Shown: positions 36,373 to 44,662, numbered from the stretch's first letter. The stretch is DNA of 64,000 nt from Paenibacillus cymbidii (GCF_004764705.1 NZ_SHLX01000017.1:62001-126000); one strand, 5' to 3'. Numbers and translations: made by a program. Notes: generated by a model from the letters alone, not told the origin.

Positions 36373-37344
36373 TCATTCTCCGGACGGAACAAGGACGACA
36401 TTTCCCTTCTTCCGTCCGGATTCCACATAGCGGTGCGCTTCGGCGATTTGCTCCAGCGGGTAGCGCCGGTCGATAACCGGCTTGATGATCCCGGCTTCGG
36501 CCAGTTTCCGGAGGAAATGAAGATTTTCCACGCGCTGCTTCAGCCCCGTAGCCGCAAAAATCGCCCGACGGCCGCGGCTTTTCGCCGTTCGCAGCATATG
36601 CAGCATGATGCCGGGCGTCGGGACGGTCGACAGGTAGATACCCGCAGGTGCAAGCGAATGTTTGCATTGCGGGAACGTCCTTTTGCCGACTGCGTCGAAA
36701 ATCACGTCGTATGTCCGGCCGTTTCGCGTAAAATCGTCCCGGGTGTAGTCGATCACGCGGTCGGCTCCGAGCGAAGTCACGAACGCCGCATTGGCGGCGC
36801 TGCATACGCCGGTCACTTCCGCTCCGAAATGTTTGGCAAGCTGCACCGCATATGCGCCCACCGACCCGGAAGCGCCGTTGATCAGCACGTGTTGCCCGCG
36901 CTGCAGCTTCGCCTTGTCGCGAAGGAAAACGAGCGCCGTAAGCGCTCCGTCGCACAGTCCGGCCGCTTCCTCGAACGTCAGGTTGCCCGGCTTGGGGGCC
37001 ACAAGCGACTCCTCCGGCAAGCACTTGTACTCGGCGTAAGTGCCGAAGGTGCGGGGGCTGATGCCGATCACCGGATCGCCCGGGGCAAAGGTGGCGACCT
37101 CCTTCCCGACGGCGTCGACTTCCCCGGCAAATTCCACGCCCAGCACGGCATATCGCGGCCGAACAAGCCCGTACATCAACCGGATAAAGAACGGATCGGC
37201 CTTGCGAAAAGCGCAGTCCGCCGGGGTAACGACGGCAGCCCGGATGCGGATGCGGATTTCGTTGTCGCCTGGAATCGGCCGGGGCATTTCGGCTACCCGA
37301 AGTGCGTCCGGGGAACCGTAACGGGAGCACACGATTGCTTTCAT
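36373..37344 (-). CDS. quinone oxidoreductase-like MDR family dehydrogenase
   Basis: 323 residues. MKAIVCSRYGSPDALRVAEMP is the usual opening; the NAD(P)-binding stretch is INGASGSVGAYAVQLAKHFGAEVTGVC. The catalytic-zinc Cys/His set of alcohol dehydrogenases is absent, as in zinc-independent quinone or enone reductases. ATG 37344 follows GGAGG by 9 nt. It is the last of three genes read leftwards behind the XRE pair and faces the binding-protein gene. Confidence 0.88.
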   Translation of the reverse strand: MKAIVCSRYGSPDALRVAEMPRPIPGDNEIRIRIRAAVVTPADCAFRKADPFFIRLMYGLVRPRYAVLGVEFAGEVDAVGKEVATFAPGDPVIGISPRTFGTYAEYKCLPEESLVAPKPGNLTFEEAAGLCDGALTALVFLRDKAKLQRGQHVLINGASGSVGAYAVQLAKHFGAEVTGVCSAANAAFVTSLGADRVIDYTRDDFTRNGRTYDVIFDAVGKRTFPQCKHSLAPAGIYLSTVPTPGIMLHMLRTAKSRGRRAIFAATGLKQRVENLHFLRKLAEAGIIKPVIDRRYPLEQIAEAHRYVESGRKKGNVVLVPSGE

Positions 37345-37364
37345 CGCTTCAAACCTCCACAAAC

Positions 37365-37586
37365 TCAAGTTTGTTTTTCCTCCAGGAAGAATACGTCTTC
37401 CAGCGGCGTTCCGAAGGCGAGCGCAATGCGAAACGCCAGCTCCAGGGAAGGGGAATAGTTTCCTTTTTCGATGGCGACGATCGTTTGCCGGGTAACCCCC
37501 GCCTTATCCGCCAATTGCTGCTGGGTCATCTCGTCATGATGGAATCGCAATTTGCGCAAATTGTTGCCAATGGGCAGCTTCTCCAT
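37365..37586 (-). CDS. small XRE-family helix-turn-helix regulator
   Basis: 73 residues, one HTH_3 domain (MTQQQLADKAGVTRQTIVAIEKGNY) and the ending EDVFFLEEK typical of YozG-like regulators. It follows the membrane-protein gene by 1 bp, so the two form a pair. Its likely operators are the two palindromes in the promoter at 38085-38117. Confidence 0.9.
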   Translation of the reverse strand: MEKLPIGNNLRKLRFHHDEMTQQQLADKAGVTRQTIVAIEKGNYSPSLELAFRIALAFGTPLEDVFFLEEKQT

Positions 37587-37587
37587 A

Positions 37588-38034
37588 TCAGAACCCTCTT
37601 CGGTACAAAACGAGTTGTGTCATGACGCCGATCATTTCGGAAACGATGCCGGACAGCAGCAGAATGACGAACATCGTCGCAGTCGGCTTGTCCAGCACCA
37701 GCGATCCCATGGCCAGCAGAAAGCCGAGTACGAACGTATAATGGGAGTTGCGGGTTGCTTTCAGTTCGATCAGTTTGTCGCGCTCATCGGAAAAGGCGGG
37801 TTCCTTCTCCTTGGAGACGATTCGGTAAACGATGCTGAAGCCGATGAGGATCACGATTTTGGCGATGACGGACACCGGGATCAGGATCAAGATGACTGCT
37901 CCCCAGAAGCTGAACGCATCGGTCGAATCCATCGCGCTTTGCGGATAGTTTTGGAATACGTACAGGCAATACAGGCCGAAAATGACGATGCTGCCGATAA
38001 ACGAAACGATCTGTTTGGTTTCCTGATACGACAT
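37588..38034 (-). CDS. four-helix membrane protein paired with XRE regulator
   Basis: 148 residues with four hydrophobic segments (about 8-26, 44-66, 96-112, 117-138) and a charged loop SDERDKLIELKATR between the second and third. It resembles the DUF2178-like membrane proteins that accompany small XRE regulators. Function unknown; a role in sensing or resisting membrane stress is only a guess. Confidence 0.8.
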   Translation of the reverse strand: MSYQETKQIVSFIGSIVIFGLYCLYVFQNYPQSAMDSTDAFSFWGAVILILIPVSVIAKIVILIGFSIVYRIVSKEKEPAFSDERDKLIELKATRNSHYTFVLGFLLAMGSLVLDKPTATMFVILLLSGIVSEMIGVMTQLVLYRRGF

Positions 38035-38084
38035 GGAAGCTCATCTCCTAACTAATGAAGCCTTATTTTAGTAAAGTCTGATGA

Positions 38085-38117
38085 ACATAATGTAATTAAA
38101 ATCATACATAATGTCAA
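38085..38117 (-). promoter_or_regulatory. promoter with two identical palindromic operators
   Basis: On the minus strand TTGACA (38112-38117), a 17-bp spacer and TACATT (38089-38094) make a near-consensus promoter for the membrane-protein/XRE pair. ACATAATGT, a palindrome with a central base, occurs at 38085-38093 and 38106-38114, exactly 21 bp (two helical turns) apart; one covers the -10 and one the -35. This is what autorepression by a dimeric XRE protein looks like. The rest of the 38035-38342 gap is AT-rich and holds nothing else I can name. Confidence 0.6.
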
Positions 38118-38342
38118 GTTTATTTTACATTAACAAAGATAAAGTTTGCGAGGGTCAGCGGCAAGATCAGGGTGGAAGTTTGTCCCAATTTATGCTGAAC
38201 TAAAAATAATCTTCAATCGACACGGAAGCACCATGCCCGCAGCCGTTTTCTGCGCGCATCGGTGTTTTTTGCATTTTTGGCAGATGAACGGCGCGGAACA
38301 AATACGCACGAAAACGCCGCGATTTGACATTCGTGGTGTATA

Positions 38343-38823
38343 ATGGAATCGATGGTTGAGTTTGATATCATTTTCTACTTGCTGATGGAGTTTCAATCCA
38401 CGGTGGACATGGAGATGCCGTACCGGCTGCTGCTGTATCAAGTGGAGATTTGGCGGTACTACCTTCGCAATCGGGAGGAGAAGGGGCCGGGGCATTCGTT
38501 TGCTTTGCCTGCGATCGTTCCCATTGTGCTGTATAACGGGGAGCGCCCGTGGACAGCCAAGCGGCAATACGATCGGCGCCGTATTTCTGCTGGATCAATC
38601 GGCCGATCAGCCGTTATTGCAGGAGCGGTTGCGCAAATTGATGGAATCGATTCGGCACATGCCGGAAGATTTGCAAGGGCAATTTCTGAATTGGCTGGTT
38701 CATCTGATTAAAGGCCAACTGCCGCGCGATGACAACATGGTGGACCAACTGTTGCAAGAAGCAGCTCGGCTGAAAGCCGCCGCCGCAGGCAGGTCCCGGC
38801 ATCGCCGCGCGATGAAACGTTGA
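38343..38823 (+). pseudogene. decayed Rpn-family (YhgA-like, PD-(D/E)XK) recombination-promoting nuclease
   Basis: The first part reads FDIIFYLLMEFQSTVDMEMP, RLLLYQVEIWRYYLRN and ALPAIVPIVLYNGERPWTA, a clear Rpn/transposase_31 core with the EFQS catalytic strand. The N-terminal 50 or so residues are missing. Near 38570 the frame changes, and another frame continues IGAVFLLDQSADQPLLQ, then MPEDLQGQFLNWLVHLIKG, which is the C-terminal part of the same family. The stretch between was deleted. So the gene is truncated, deleted and frameshifted. Confidence 0.75.
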
Positions 38824-38877
38824 CGATGCCGGCCGGCGTATGGATGGCGTTGGCACACGCCGCGGCGAACAGACGCA

Positions 38878-39195
38878 TCAGCCCTGTGCGTTGACGTTGT
38901 TCTGCTGCGACCCGGCCGCCGCGGCTTTGTCGCTGTTCTTCATGATGATCAAATTCCGCGCATAGATCAAAATGCCGGGAACCTGCCCCAGAATGAACAC
39001 GGGGTCACGGCGGTAAATCGCGTAGATCGACAAGATGCTGCTGCCCAGTATGCTGAATGTCCAGAAGGAACGCGTGACGATGCTTTTTTTGGCTCTTTCG
39101 CTGGCGATCCATTGCAACACGAAACGGCCGGTAAACATGATTTGCCCGACCAGACCGAAACCGATCCACCACCACTCGCGCGCGCCGATGCTCAT
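38878..39195 (-). CDS. LAB_N-domain small membrane protein
   Basis: 105 residues, three membrane segments. EWWWIGFGLVGQIMFTGRFVLQWIASERA and RSFWTFSILGSSILSIYAI are the lipid-A-disaccharide-synthase N-terminal domain. Stand-alone LAB_N proteins commonly lie next to dolichol-phosphate-mannose-synthase-like glycosyltransferases, as here (3 bp away), and may help handle or flip the polyprenyl-phosphate sugar. Confidence 0.88.
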   Translation of the reverse strand: MSIGAREWWWIGFGLVGQIMFTGRFVLQWIASERAKKSIVTRSFWTFSILGSSILSIYAIYRRDPVFILGQVPGILIYARNLIIMKNSDKAAAAGSQQNNVNAQG

Positions 39196-39198
39196 CGC

Positions 39199-39906
39199 CT
39201 ATTCCTCACGGACCTGATAGTGAAACGACCGCCTGCGCATCCAGCCGATCACGATCGCATCCATCAGCCCAACGAAGGCACGGTTGAACACTCCGTATTT
39301 GGACGTCCCTGCCACCCGTTCCCGGTGCCGGACCGGCACCTCGATTACGCGGAAGCCGTTCATCCTCGCCAGCGTCGGCAGGAAACGGTGGAAGCCGGTG
39401 TACAGCGTGAAGCTCCCGGCAACCTCGCGTTTGAACAGCTTCATCGGGCAGCCGGTATCTTTGATCCGATCCCCGGTAATCCAGTTGCGGATGCCGTTTC
39501 CGACCTTGGACGACACTTTGCGCACCAGGTTGTCCTGCCGGCGCACCCGCGTTCCGTTGGCAAAGTCGTAATCCGCCATATACGGCATCAAATCGAAAAT
39601 GTCTTCCGGGTACGTCTGCAAATCGCCGTCCATCAACGCGATCAGACGCCCTTCCGCCGCTTTCAGGCCGGAGGCGATCGCCGCGCTTTGCCCGCAATTG
39701 CGCAGAAAATGGACGATGCGCACGTTCGGATCCGCCAGAGCCAACTGATCGAGCTGCTCCGCGCTGCCGTCCGTACTGCCGTCATCCACCAGAATGATTT
39801 CATACGACTCCACGCGATGCGCCAGCGCATGGGTAATAGCCATGTGAAGCCGGGCAATATTGTCCTTCTCATTATACATGGGCACGACTACCGACAGCTC
39901 GATCAT
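39199..39906 (-). CDS. family 2 glycosyltransferase, DPM1/ArnC-like
   Basis: 235 residues. MIELSVVVPMYNEKDNI, VDDGSTDGS and MDGDLQTYPED are the nucleotide-sugar and metal-binding motifs of polyprenyl-phosphate glycosyltransferases. It lacks the two C-terminal membrane helices of ArnC-type enzymes; the adjacent LAB_N protein could replace them. AAAGGAGG precedes the ATG at 39906. Likely transfers a sugar made by the two upstream enzymes onto undecaprenyl phosphate. Confidence 0.9.
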   Translation of the reverse strand: MIELSVVVPMYNEKDNIARLHMAITHALAHRVESYEIILVDDGSTDGSAEQLDQLALADPNVRIVHFLRNCGQSAAIASGLKAAEGRLIALMDGDLQTYPEDIFDLMPYMADYDFANGTRVRRQDNLVRKVSSKVGNGIRNWITGDRIKDTGCPMKLFKREVAGSFTLYTGFHRFLPTLARMNGFRVIEVPVRHRERVAGTSKYGVFNRAFVGLMDAIVIGWMRRRSFHYQVREE

Positions 39907-39907
39907 A

Positions 39908-40921
39908 TTAACCCTCCTTTGTATACCATGCCACAAATTGGCGAATCCCTTCCTCGAAATCCGTCCGGGGCTCGTACCCGATCAACCGCTTCGCTTTGTC
40001 AATATTGGCGTAGGTTTTCGTCATGTCGCCGGGCTGCGGCGGAAGCTTGTCCAGCAGGGCCGGTTTGCCCAGCGCCCGCTCGAGCGTCTCGACCATGCGC
40101 CGCAAGGAAACGGTGCGGCTGTTGCCGAGATTGAGCACCTCGTATACCGATTCATGCTGTTCCACATAGTATAGCGCTTGGTGAATGCCATTTACAATAT
40201 CTGCTATATACGTATAATCCCGTTGCGTCGAACCGTCGCCAAAGAAGGGAAGCGGCATCCCGCGCCCGATCATCCCGGCAAATTTTCGGATCGCCAGATC
40301 CGGCCGCTGCCGTTCGCCGTATACCGTAAAAAAGCGCAGCATCATCCCGTCGATCCCGTACAGATGATGGTACGTGTAGCCGAGCAGTTCGCAGCTTTTT
40401 TTGGTGGCGGCATAGAGCGAAATCGGCGTATCGACGGCATCCGTTTCGGCAAAAGGCACCTTCGCGTTGTTGCCGTAAACGGACGACGAGGAAGCGCAGA
40501 GCCACTTGCGAACGCCGGCTTGCCGCATCGCTTCCAGCAGCGTCACCGTTCCTCTGACGTTCACTTCCTCGAACAGCAGCGGCTGCTCCATCGACGCCCG
40601 TACGCCGGGCAGCGCCGCCAAGTGGATGACCGCATCGATCGGCTCCGAGCGGAAAATGCGCTCCAATGCGGCCGCGTCGCGAATATCGGCGATCTCCAGC
40701 CGGTACAGCGAGCCGGCGACGGTTTCCTGCAGCGCGGACAGAACCGCCGGCTTGTCTTCGTCCAGCGGAAAATCGGGCCGAACATGGCGCACTTTCAACC
40801 GGTAATCATACGTGCCTTCGAAGCTGTCGACATTGATCACGCGATGTCCGCTTGCCTGCAGGCTGTCGCACAGATGCGAGCCGATGAACCCCGCGCCGCC
40901 CGTAACCAGATACGTTGCCAT
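39908..40921 (-). CDS. NAD-dependent UDP-sugar epimerase (UDP-glucuronate 4-epimerase-like)
   Basis: 337 residues of the extended SDR family: TGGAGFIGSHLCDSL binds NAD, and S-S-S-V-Y-G with Tyr-x3-Lys (SLYAATKKSCELLG) is catalytic. DSFEGTYDYRLKVRH near residue 35 and HLAALPGVRASMEQP are typical of UDP-glucuronate 4-epimerases. With the UDP-glucose dehydrogenase upstream it would produce UDP-galacturonate. The next gene starts 1 bp past its stop. Confidence 0.88.
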   Translation of the reverse strand: MATYLVTGGAGFIGSHLCDSLQASGHRVINVDSFEGTYDYRLKVRHVRPDFPLDEDKPAVLSALQETVAGSLYRLEIADIRDAAALERIFRSEPIDAVIHLAALPGVRASMEQPLLFEEVNVRGTVTLLEAMRQAGVRKWLCASSSSVYGNNAKVPFAETDAVDTPISLYAATKKSCELLGYTYHHLYGIDGMMLRFFTVYGERQRPDLAIRKFAGMIGRGMPLPFFGDGSTQRDYTYIADIVNGIHQALYYVEQHESVYEVLNLGNSRTVSLRRMVETLERALGKPALLDKLPPQPGDMTKTYANIDKAKRLIGYEPRTDFEEGIRQFVAWYTKEG

Positions 40922-40951
40922 AACGAATACGCCTCCTTGCTGCGTGTTTTC

Positions 40952-42280
40952 TTAAAGTCCGATCGGACGATAGTCGAACAGTTGCCGCACATCCGGGCGG
41001 CCGGCGAACAAATTGCGGAAATCGAACAGCAGATTGCCCGCCATGGCGGTCTGCAGCCGCCCCAGATCGAGGGCCAGAAACGCCGGCCATTCTGTGACAA
41101 GCACAACCGCATCGGCATTGGCTGCGCACTCGTACGCATCGGCCGCGTAGCGGAGGCGATCGTTCGTCGCGCCGAGCGCCCGCCGCGCTTGCGGCATGCC
41201 GTGCGGGCAATAAGCCTGGATGTCGGCGCCGAGCGCCAGCAAGCGGCGAATGATGTGCAGGCTGGGCGCTTCCCGCACATCGTCGGTGCCCGGCTTGAAG
41301 GACAAGCCGAGGATGCCGATCGTCCGGCCGGCCATATCGCCGTGCGGACCGAAGGCGGAAACAATACGCGCAACCAACCGGTTTTTATGCCGTTCGTTCG
41401 CTTCCACGGACGCCCGAACGGTCAGCAATTCCTGGCCGTGCTCCCGGGCGGCGGCAAGGATGGCGGCGTTGTCCTTGGGGAAGCAGCTTCCGCCATAGCC
41501 CGCCCCCGCTTTCAGAAAATGCGGCCCGATGCGCTCGTCCAATCCAAGCCCGTGCGCGAGCTCGGCCACATTCGCCCCCACCTGCTCCGCCAGCAGGGAA
41601 AATTCGTTGATAAACGATATTTTGAGCGCCAGAAAGGCATTGGATGCATACTTGATCATTTCGGCCGTTTCCGGGTTGGTCTGCAGGAACGGCACCGAAC
41701 GATCGGCAAAATCCCGATACAGCCGCAGCAACGAAGCTCTTGCCGGTTCGCCGGAAGCGCCGATGACGATCCGGTTCGGATGCATCGCGTCGTGCAGCGC
41801 GGCGCCTTCCTTGAGAAATTCGGGGTTCATCGCGACATGGCACTCGTACGGAACCCCACGCTCGCGCAAAATCGCCCGAATCGCCGCTTCCACCTGCCGG
41901 GTCGTGCCGAGCGGCACCGTCGATTTCAGCACCAGCGTTTTGTCTCCGTTCATGCTTGTGCCGACCATCGCCGCCGCGTTCATCACCGCGTCGACATTTG
42001 GCCGCCCGTCATCCTGCGGCGGCGTCCCCACCGTGACCAACACTACTTCGCTTTGCCGAATCATATGCTCCAGATCGGTCGAAAATAACAGCATCTCCGT
42101 CTGCATGGCTTGTCGAACCGCCGTCTCCAGACCGGGCTCGTGAATCGGCACGAGTCCTTGCTTCAGCGTCTGGATTTTACCATGATCGACGTCCGTGCAA
42201 ATGACGCGGTGGCCAAGCGCGGCCAGAACGGTTCCGTAAACCAGCCCGACATAACCCGTTCCCATGATCCCAACCTTCAT
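40952..42280 (-). CDS. UDP-glucose 6-dehydrogenase
   Basis: 442 residues. MKVGIMGTGYVGLVYGTVLA (NAD site), NPEFLKEG, the catalytic loop GAGYGGSCFPKD with the active-site Cys, and LGLSFKPGTDDVREAPS identify it. It oxidises UDP-glucose to UDP-glucuronate. First gene of a four-gene minus-strand operon for an acidic sugar donor. GGGAAGGTGA precedes the ATG. Confidence 0.93.
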   Translation of the reverse strand: MKVGIMGTGYVGLVYGTVLAALGHRVICTDVDHGKIQTLKQGLVPIHEPGLETAVRQAMQTEMLLFSTDLEHMIRQSEVVLVTVGTPPQDDGRPNVDAVMNAAAMVGTSMNGDKTLVLKSTVPLGTTRQVEAAIRAILRERGVPYECHVAMNPEFLKEGAALHDAMHPNRIVIGASGEPARASLLRLYRDFADRSVPFLQTNPETAEMIKYASNAFLALKISFINEFSLLAEQVGANVAELAHGLGLDERIGPHFLKAGAGYGGSCFPKDNAAILAAAREHGQELLTVRASVEANERHKNRLVARIVSAFGPHGDMAGRTIGILGLSFKPGTDDVREAPSLHIIRRLLALGADIQAYCPHGMPQARRALGATNDRLRYAADAYECAANADAVVLVTEWPAFLALDLGRLQTAMAGNLLFDFRNLFAGRPDVRQLFDYRPIGL

Positions 42281-42406
42281 CCGGCTTCACCTTCCCGTTA
42301 TGGCATGGGCAGACGGCAATAGAAGGCATCGCAGCTTGCCGCATGCCTTTCCTCTCCCCGTGATCCTTGTTTCCTTGATTTCCGTTCCCGCTTGGCGATA
42401 TGCTTC

Positions 42407-42435
42407 ATATTAGTTCAATCTATCTAAGTTGTAAA
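42407..42435 (-). promoter_or_regulatory. promoter of the UDP-sugar operon
   Basis: On the minus strand TTTACA (42430-42435), a 17-bp spacer and TAATAT (42407-42412) lie about 130 bp before the dehydrogenase start, leaving a long 5' leader. The remaining gap to the marR gene is AT-rich and shows no other clear feature. Confidence 0.55.
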
Positions 42436-42618
42436 CCGGATTATGCTGAAAACAACACGTTTTCATCTTTTGTTTATTAGAAGATATGAATCAATTGAAA
42501 AACACGCTCTTAAGGTATGAATATGGGACTTGTTATCGGTTTATGTACGAAAGTGCTTTACAACGGGAGAAAAGATGCTTTACGATGGTTGCTATCAAGC
42601 AATGAGCGGGTGAAGAGG

Positions 42619-43077
42619 ATGGGCAACGAATTTCGTGTCGACCGGGAGATGGTCGTCGGCGCTTATACGGAGTTGGTCCGGCAAATGTCGGCCAAGCGGA
42701 TACGCCGGCTGGCGGAGCATTTGCGCAGCCGCGAGCTGTCGCTGAATCAATATTCGATTCTGAATATCGTGCATTACGAGGAAGGCTGTTCGTCCATCCA
42801 ATTGGCGAACCGGCTGCAATTGAAAGCCGCTTCGATCACGTATCTGGTCGATTCCCTGGAGAAGAGAAAACTTGTCACTCGCGTGGAAAATCCGGAGGAC
42901 CGCCGCAGCCATACGATTCATTTGACCGAAGAGGGGCTGGAGCTGGTCTGCGTGCCGGAAAATCATGCGGAAATGTTCGGGATGTTCGAGCAGCTCGGCC
43001 AGGACGAACTGGAAATGCTGTATTTGGCCATGCGGCTCATCCGCAGCAAATGCCTGGGCGAAGAACAGGAACATTAG
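42619..43077 (+). CDS. MarR-family regulator
   Basis: 152 residues from this ATG, the usual MarR length; the frame stays open upstream to 42517, and the start is uncertain since GAAGAGG touches the ATG. Winged helix: LNQYSILNIVHYEEGCSSIQ, then LKAASITYLVDSLEKRKLV and RRSHTIHLTEEG. Stands alone with its own terminator; its target is not evident. Confidence 0.85.
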   Translation: MGNEFRVDREMVVGAYTELVRQMSAKRIRRLAEHLRSRELSLNQYSILNIVHYEEGCSSIQLANRLQLKAASITYLVDSLEKRKLVTRVENPEDRRSHTIHLTEEGLELVCVPENHAEMFGMFEQLGQDELEMLYLAMRLIRSKCLGEEQEH

Positions 43078-43131
43078 CGGCGCGTCAATCTATCAAGGCG
43101 ACCCCGACCGCCGTACGACCGAACTACCATG

Positions 43132-43158
43132 CCGACTGCCAGCGCAGTCGGTTTTTTT
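43132..43158 (+). terminator. intrinsic terminator of the MarR gene
   Basis: Perfect 8-bp stem CCGACTGC / GCAGTCGG, loop CAGC, then seven T. Confidence 0.93.
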
Positions 43159-43218
43159 GATTTCATTGCCGCTGCGCTACTACCGTGAAGCAAATCTGCT
43201 CGTAGGCTGCCGGGTAAC

Positions 43219-43417
43219 GAAAATAGCCCATAAAAAATGGCTTATTTGCCCGATTTGGGGCGCCTCGGCGGAAATAGCCAGTGAAAACATGGCTTATTTG
43301 CTCTGCCAGGCTCTGAATCAGGTGTTTTAGCCGAAATAGCCAGTGATTTCACTGGTTATTTTGATGGGGCGCCCCGTTTTTAGCGAAATAGGCAAGAAAA
43401 CAGGGCCTATTTGCAAA
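43219..43417 (+). repeat. four-hairpin intergenic element, copy 3
   Basis: In order: AAATAGCCCAT...ATGGCTTATTT; GAAATAGCCAGTG...CATGGCTTATTTGC; AAATAGCCAGTGA-TT-TCACTGGTTATTT; GAAATAGGCAAG...GGCCTATTTGC. Same order and spacers as copy 4 at 53594. A weaker shared tail (GCTTGACGATAGTTAAAG, near 43450) also occurs after copy 4 (GCTTGATGATTGTTAAAG, near 53872). Confidence 0.85.
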
Positions 43418-43495
43418 GTTGTCGTCACGGAAAGGGGGGCGGCGGCGCGCTTGACGATAGTTAAAGCAGAGGCGAGGGGGCGGGAGCGGAGAGCG

Positions 43496-43603
43496 GGGGT
43501 TGGTATGGAGAAGCGGCAGCGTTCGCCTTTGTTTTCCGGATTCACCCTTGGCCTGATCGTTCGAAGAATCCGGAAAACAAGAAGCGATCGGAGTACCAAC
43601 CCC
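43496..43603. repeat. long imperfect inverted repeat (about 108 bp)
   Basis: Outer arms GGGGTTGGTA (43496-43505) and TACCAACCCC (43594-43603) are perfect; inner arms TTGTTTTCCGGATTC (43529-43543) and GAATCCGGAAAACAA (43566-43580) are a perfect 15-bp pair; the stretch between also pairs partly (CGTTCGCCTTTG with the complement of GAAGCGATCG). Loop of 22 nt. No gene lies in it. It could be a structured RNA, a long terminator or a mobile-element relic. Confidence 0.75.
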
Positions 43604-43661
43604 CGCGCGCAGCGGGAGCCGGTTTCGCCGGTTATTTGCCGGTTGAAACGACTGAACTATA

Positions 43662-43713
43662 TTGACACCCGATATATCTGATGATAATATATCGACATAC
43701 GATATATCGACAT
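43662..43713 (+). promoter_or_regulatory. padR promoter with operator repeats
   Basis: TTGACA (43662-43667) and TAATAT (43685-43690) are 17 bp apart. Overlapping and following the -10 is a direct repeat ATATATCGACAT at 43687-43698 and 43702-43713 (15 bp apart), including the perfect palindrome CGATATATCG (43700-43709); a third variant CGATATATCT is at 43670. PadR-family regulators usually repress their own promoter, so this is the likely binding region. Confidence 0.6.
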
Positions 43714-43726
43714 TCGCAATAATGGG

Positions 43727-44074
43727 GTGGGGAAATTGACCAAATGGGAGGAAATGCTTCCCTTGACGGAAGCGTTCTACTACATTCTCATTGCACTCTG
43801 CGTCGAACCGCTTCACGGGTACGGCATTATGCAGTACAGCGAGAAGATGAGCGAGGGCCGGGTGAAAATCGGCGCCGGCACCCTGTACACCGCGCTTAAT
43901 ACGCTGCTGGGCAAAGGGCTGATCGATCATTATCCCGTTCCCGAAGGAACGGATGCGCGGCGGAAGATGTACGCAATCACGGAAGACGGCAGGGCGGTAG
44001 CGGCGGCGGAGATGGAGCGGCTGGAGCGGCTGCTGGCGGCGGGACGGCAAGCGATGAAGACGAGGGAGGAATAG
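43727..44074 (+). CDS. PadR-family regulator
   Basis: About 115 residues. LPLTEAFYYILIALCVEPLHGYGIMQ and IGAGTLYTALNTLLGKGLI plus the wing DARRKMYAITEDGRA identify the PadR winged helix. The start is unsure: GTG 43727, TTG 43736 and ATG 43754 are all in frame, none with an ideally spaced SD. It lies 3 bp before a DUF2812 gene, a pair seen often in Firmicutes. Confidence 0.88.
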   Translation: MGKLTKWEEMLPLTEAFYYILIALCVEPLHGYGIMQYSEKMSEGRVKIGAGTLYTALNTLLGKGLIDHYPVPEGTDARRKMYAITEDGRAVAAAEMERLERLLAAGRQAMKTREE

Positions 44075-44077
44075 CGG

Positions 44078-44632
44078 ATGGCAGCGCCGATGGAAACGAA
44101 GTTTCGTCACTGGTGGACCTGGGATTACGAGAAGGAAGTGAAATGGATCAACGAGTGGTCGCGGCAAGGACTGCAATTTCGCCGGGCGGGGTTTCTTCGC
44201 AGCTCGTTCGAGCGCAATGCCGATGATCGCTATACGTACAGCCTGGATTTTCAGCAGGGGCTCGGGAAGGGCGACAAGCTGCGGGAATACAAGGAATTGT
44301 ACCGGGAAGCCGGTTGGGAGTACGTTGCGACTTACGCGGGCATGTGGCATTATTTCCGCCGGCCGTGGGAGCCCGGAGAGACGCTCGCTCTTTACTCGGA
44401 CCGGGAGTCGCTCGCCCAGCATTATCGGACCATTCGCCGCATGATGGGCACGATGCTGCTGCTCAATTTGGCCATCCTGCTGCTCAACATGGCCAACCTG
44501 CTCCCGCGATACGGCGACCGGTTATGGAGCATCGTTATACCGGTAGCGACGATTTACGCCGTACTGTTCGGCTTGCTCGGGTACGGTTATGCGAGGATGG
44601 GGAGAAAAATCAAACAAGTCAAGGGGAGATAA
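44078..44632 (+). CDS. DUF2812-domain membrane protein
   Basis: 184 residues. The N-terminal 110 residues fit DUF2812 (WWTWDYEKEVKWINEWSRQGLQ, YSLDFQQGLG, EYKELYREAGWEYV); two membrane helices follow (about 123-142 and 149-172). Almost always linked to a PadR regulator; function unknown, possibly membrane-stress related. Confidence 0.88.
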   Translation: MAAPMETKFRHWWTWDYEKEVKWINEWSRQGLQFRRAGFLRSSFERNADDRYTYSLDFQQGLGKGDKLREYKELYREAGWEYVATYAGMWHYFRRPWEPGETLALYSDRESLAQHYRTIRRMMGTMLLLNLAILLLNMANLLPRYGDRLWSIVIPVATIYAVLFGLLGYGYARMGRKIKQVKGR

Positions 44633-44662
44633 CGGAAGGATGCGTCCCTCCGGTCGAAGAAG

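Noticed and set aside
43496..43603. Integron attC site
   Set aside because: The arms do not show the RYYYAAC/GTTRRRY core ends and there is no integrase or cassette structure.
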